Assembly: GCF_000003605.2 (NCBI RefSeq)
Contig: NW_003105471.1
Coordinates: 1-24,860 of the forward strand
DNA: 24,860 bases
Origin: Saccoglossus kowalevskii
Lineage: Eukaryota; Hemichordata; Enteropneusta; Harrimaniidae
Reading direction: 5' to 3'
This document shows positions 22,041 through 24,860 of the stretch, one piece after another. The notes under the pieces are model-generated. The model worked only from the letters and a program-made list of their open reading frames with translations. It was not told where the DNA came from and ran no database searches. The position numbers and the translations under genes are program-made. Each line of letters begins with the position of its first letter. Position 1 is the stretch's first letter.

Positions 22041-23935
22041 TGGTGGGGCATGATGTACCATTAAACCAGGTGAGTGGGCATCACACACTCTGCCTTGATA
22101 TATTGCCTGCGATTTATGGTGGGGCATGATGTACCATTAAACCAGGTGAGTTGGCATCACACACTCAGCCTTGATATATTGCATGCGATGTATGATGGGG
22201 CATGATGTACTATTAAACCAGGTGAGTGGGCATCGCACTACCTTGATATATTGCCTGTGATGTGTTGTAGGGCATGATGTACCATTAAATCAGGAGAGTG
22301 GGCATCACACACTCTGCATTGGTATATTGCCTGCGTTGTATGGTGGGGCATGATGTACCATTAAACCAGGTGAGTGGGCATCACACACTCTGCCTTGATA
22401 TATTGCCTGCGATGTATGGTGGGACATGATGTACCATTAAACCAGGTGAGTGGGCATCACACACTCTGCCTTGATATATTGCCTGCGATGTATGGTGGGG
22501 CATGATGTACCATTAAAACAGGTGAGTGGGCATCACACACTCTGCCTTGATATATTGCCTGCGATGTATGGTGGGGCATGATGTACCATTAAACCAGGTG
22601 AGTGGGCATCACACACTCTGCCTTGATATATTGCCTGCGATTTATGGTGGGGCATGATGTACCATTAAACCAGGTGAGTTGGCATCACACACTCTGCCTT
22701 GATATATTGCCTGCGATGTATGGTGGGGCATGATGTACCATTAAACCAGGTGAGTGGGCATCACACACTCTGCCTTGATATATTGCCTGCGATTTATGGT
22801 GTGGCATGATGTACCATTAAACCAGGTAAGTGGGCATCACACACTCTGCCTTGATATATTGCCTGCGATTTATGATGGGGCATGATGTACTATTAAACCA
22901 GGTGAGTGGGCATCACACACTCTGTCTTGATATATTGCCTGCGATGTATGGTGGGGCATGATGTACCATTTAACCAGGTGAGTGGGCATCACACACTCTG
23001 CCTTGATATATTGCCTGCGTTGTATGTTGGGGCATGATATACCATTAAACCAGGTGAGTGGGCATCACACACTCTGCCTTGATATATTGCCTGCGATTTA
23101 TGGTGGGGCATGATGTACCATTATACCAGGTAAGTGGGCATCACACACTCTGCCTTGATATATTGCCTGCGATGTATGATGGGGCATGATGTACTATTAA
23201 ACCAGGTGAGTGGGCATCACACACTCTGCCTTGATATATTGCCTGCGTTGTATGGTGGGGCATGATATACCATTAAACCAGGTGAGTGGGCATCGCACAC
23301 TCTGACTTGATATATTGCCTGCGATGTATGGTGGGGCATGATGTACCATTAAACCAGGTGAGTGGGCATCACACACTCTGCCTTGATATATTGCCTGCGA
23401 TGTATGGTGGGGCATGATGTACCATTAAATCAGGTGAGTGGGCATCACACACTCTGCCTTGGTATATTGCCTGCGTTGTATGGTGGGGCATGATGTACCA
23501 TTAAACCAGGTGAGTGGGCATCACACACTCTGACTTGATATATTGCCTGTGACTTATGGTGGGACATGATGTACCATTAAACCAGGTGAGTGGGCATCAC
23601 ACACTCTGCCTTGATATATTGCCTGTGACGTATGATGGGACATGATGTACCATTAAACCAGGTGAGTGGGCATCACACTCTCTGCCTTGATATATTGCCT
23701 GCGTTGTATGGTGGGGCATGATGTACCATTAAACCAGGTGAGTGGGCATCACACACTCTGCCTTGGTATATTGCCTGCGATGTATGGTGGGGCATGATGT
23801 ACCATTAAATCAGGTGAGTGGGCATCACACACTCTGCCTTGATATATTGCCTGCGTTGTATGGTGGGGAATGATGTACCATTAAACCAGGTGAGTGGGCA
23901 TCACACACTCTGCATTGATATATTGCCTGCGATGT

Positions 23936-24696
23936 ATGGTGGGGCATGATGTACCATTAAACCAGGTGAGTGGGCATCACACACTCTGCCTTGATATATT
24001 GCCTGCGATGTATGGTGGGGCATGATGTACCATTAAACCAGGTGAGTGGGCATCACACACTCTGCCTTGATATATTGCCTGCGTTGTATGGTGGGACATG
24101 ATGTACCATTAAACCAGGTGAGTTGGCATCACACACTCTGCCTTGATATATTGCCTGCGTTGTATGGTGGGGCATGATGTACCATTAAACCAGGTGAGTG
24201 GGCATCACACACTCTGCCTTGATATATTGCCTGCGATTTATGGTGGGGCATAATGTACCATTAAACCAGGTAAGTGGGCATCACACACTCAGCCTTGATA
24301 TATTGCCTGCGATGTATGATGGGGCATGATGTACTATTAAACCAGGTGAGTGGGCATCACACACTCAGCCTTGATATATTGCCTGCGATGTATGATGGGG
24401 CATGATGTACTATTAAACCAGGTGATTGGGCATCACACACTCTGTCTTGATATATTGCCTGCGATGTATGGTAGGGCATGATGTACCATTAAACCAGGTG
24501 AGTGGGCATCACACACTCTTCCTTGATATATTGCCTGCGATGTATGGTGGGACATGATGTACCATTAAACCAGGTGAGTGGGCATCACAGACTCTGCATT
24601 GATATATTGCCTGCGATGTATGGTGGGGCATGATGTACCATTAAACCAGGTGAGTGGGCATCACACACTCTGCCTTGATATATTGCCTGCGATTTA
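23936..24696 (+). repeat. Ten-monomer block, copy 2 of 21280-22040
   Basis: The same rare variants follow in the same order as in 21280-22040. At its right end the array switches to a sequence matching a different earlier place (20989-21158) rather than continuing the copy-1 order. This marks a recombination-like junction near 24690. Confidence 0.91.
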
Positions 24697-24860
24697 TGGT
24701 GGGGCATGATGTACCATTAAACCAGGTGAGTTGGCATCACACACTCTGCCTTGATATATATTGCCTGCGATGTATGATGGGGCATGATGTACTATTAAAC
24801 CAGGTGAGTGGGCATCACACACTCTGTCTTTATATTTTGCCTGCGATGTATGGTGGGGCA
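24691..24860 (+). repeat. Block matching 20989-21158, running off the window end
   Basis: GATTTATGG, GAGTTGGC, the TATATATT +2 monomer, TATGATGGGG/ACTATT and the rare TCTGTCTTTATATTTTGCC recur here at an offset of 3702 bp. That is 49 monomers less 22 bp and equals the sum of the intervening length changes (-18, -2, -4, +2). The match continues to the last base, so the array goes on beyond the window. Confidence 0.9.

Larger units (their letters stand above)
1..24860. repeat. Satellite DNA array, 76-bp monomer, about 327 copies, spanning the whole window
   Basis: Every part of the window is made of one 76-bp unit in direct head-to-tail orientation; for example TGATATATTG starts at 69, 145, 221 and 297. 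Landmarks in order are TGATATATTG, CCTGCGATGT, GGTGGGGCATGATGTACC, ATTAAACCAGGTGAGT and CATCACACACTCTGCCT. Eighteen length changes were found: +1 at about 769, -4 at 4160, +1/+1/+1/+4 at 5290-5375, -1 at 5555, +2 at 6765, 11175 and 11253, -1 at 11349 and 11497, -2 at 19600, +2 at 21055, -18 at 21168, -2 at 21255, -4 at 22235 and +2 at 24757. These explain exactly the offsets between duplicated blocks, so all other monomers keep 76 bp. No unique sequence longer than a few bases interrupts the array, and no coding or RNA gene is supported. A eukaryotic satellite is inferred from array size and homogeneity; the family name and species are not recognised. Confidence 0.98.

Noticed and set aside
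1-24860. CRISPR array
   Set aside because: The whole 76-bp period is repeated; there are no unique spacers between short conserved repeats and no cas genes.
1-24860. CENP-B box in the monomer
   Set aside because: The required TTCG and CGGG cores are absent from the consensus and from the variants I read.
1-24860. Plasmid or phage iterons or a bacterial replication origin
   Set aside because: More than 300 copies over 24.9 kb without any gene, DnaA box cluster or replication protein does not fit iterons, which come in small numbers beside a rep gene.
1-24860. Transposon, rRNA or tRNA-derived origin of the repeat
   Set aside because: No terminal inverted repeats, target duplications, transposase remnants, or A/B-box or clover-leaf pattern could be made out in the monomer.
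1-24860. Whole window as an assembly artefact
   Set aside because: Monomers carry many different private variants arranged in ordered higher-order units, which simple duplication of one read would not create. Local misassembly of identical blocks remains possible and is noted in the findings.

Overview
The whole window is one uninterrupted tandem array of a single satellite monomer of 76 bp, about 327 head-to-tail copies in one orientation. I find no protein-coding gene, RNA gene, transposon or CRISPR array. A reference monomer lies at 221-296 (about 49% G+C, with one CpG). All copies seem to differ by scattered substitutions. I located only 18 length changes, and these account exactly for the spacing of every duplicated block I measured. 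Such long, highly homogenised, non-coding satellite DNA points to a eukaryotic nuclear genome, in centromeric, pericentromeric or other heterochromatin-like sequence. The species cannot be read from the sequence. Losses of the single CpG to TG or CA hint at a genome with CpG methylation.

Layout. Positions 1-7 are the only bases that fit the repeat poorly. From 8 to 614 the sequence matches 15139-15745 with no difference I could see. From about 1060 to 11500 a distinct monomer mix dominates (TATGTTGGGGCTTG centres, GTGGTCATC, GAGTAGGC and ACTATT variants). It contains a 532-bp (7-monomer) tandem duplication at 4264-5327 and an approximately 2.1-kb block at 1870-3935 repeated at 7422-9639. It also has several smaller repeated cassettes around 9480-11170. 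At about 11870-12770 there is a 456-bp (6-monomer) unit in two copies that look identical. From about 14300 to 20100 a higher-order repeat recurs with marker spacings of 1520, 1216, 1748 and 910 bp, changing by whole monomers. From about 21280 to the right end a block repeats at an offset of 2656 bp, and the window ends inside the array.

Reading frames. Because 76 is not divisible by 3, any frame runs through all three phases of the monomer in 228 bp. The consensus has four stop trinucleotides per monomer on the plus strand and two on the minus strand. The many minus-strand open stretches of about 72 codons appear only where a variant (ATCGCAC for ATCACAC) removes one of those two stops. They are by-products of the repeat, not genes.

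The biological interest is in how the array evolves (whole-monomer unequal exchange, nested higher-order repeats, a mosaic of variant families) and in motifs that it multiplies hundreds of times. The main ones are a consensus 5' splice-donor sequence that is also an E-box, and a single mutable CpG. I found no evidence of a new gene system.
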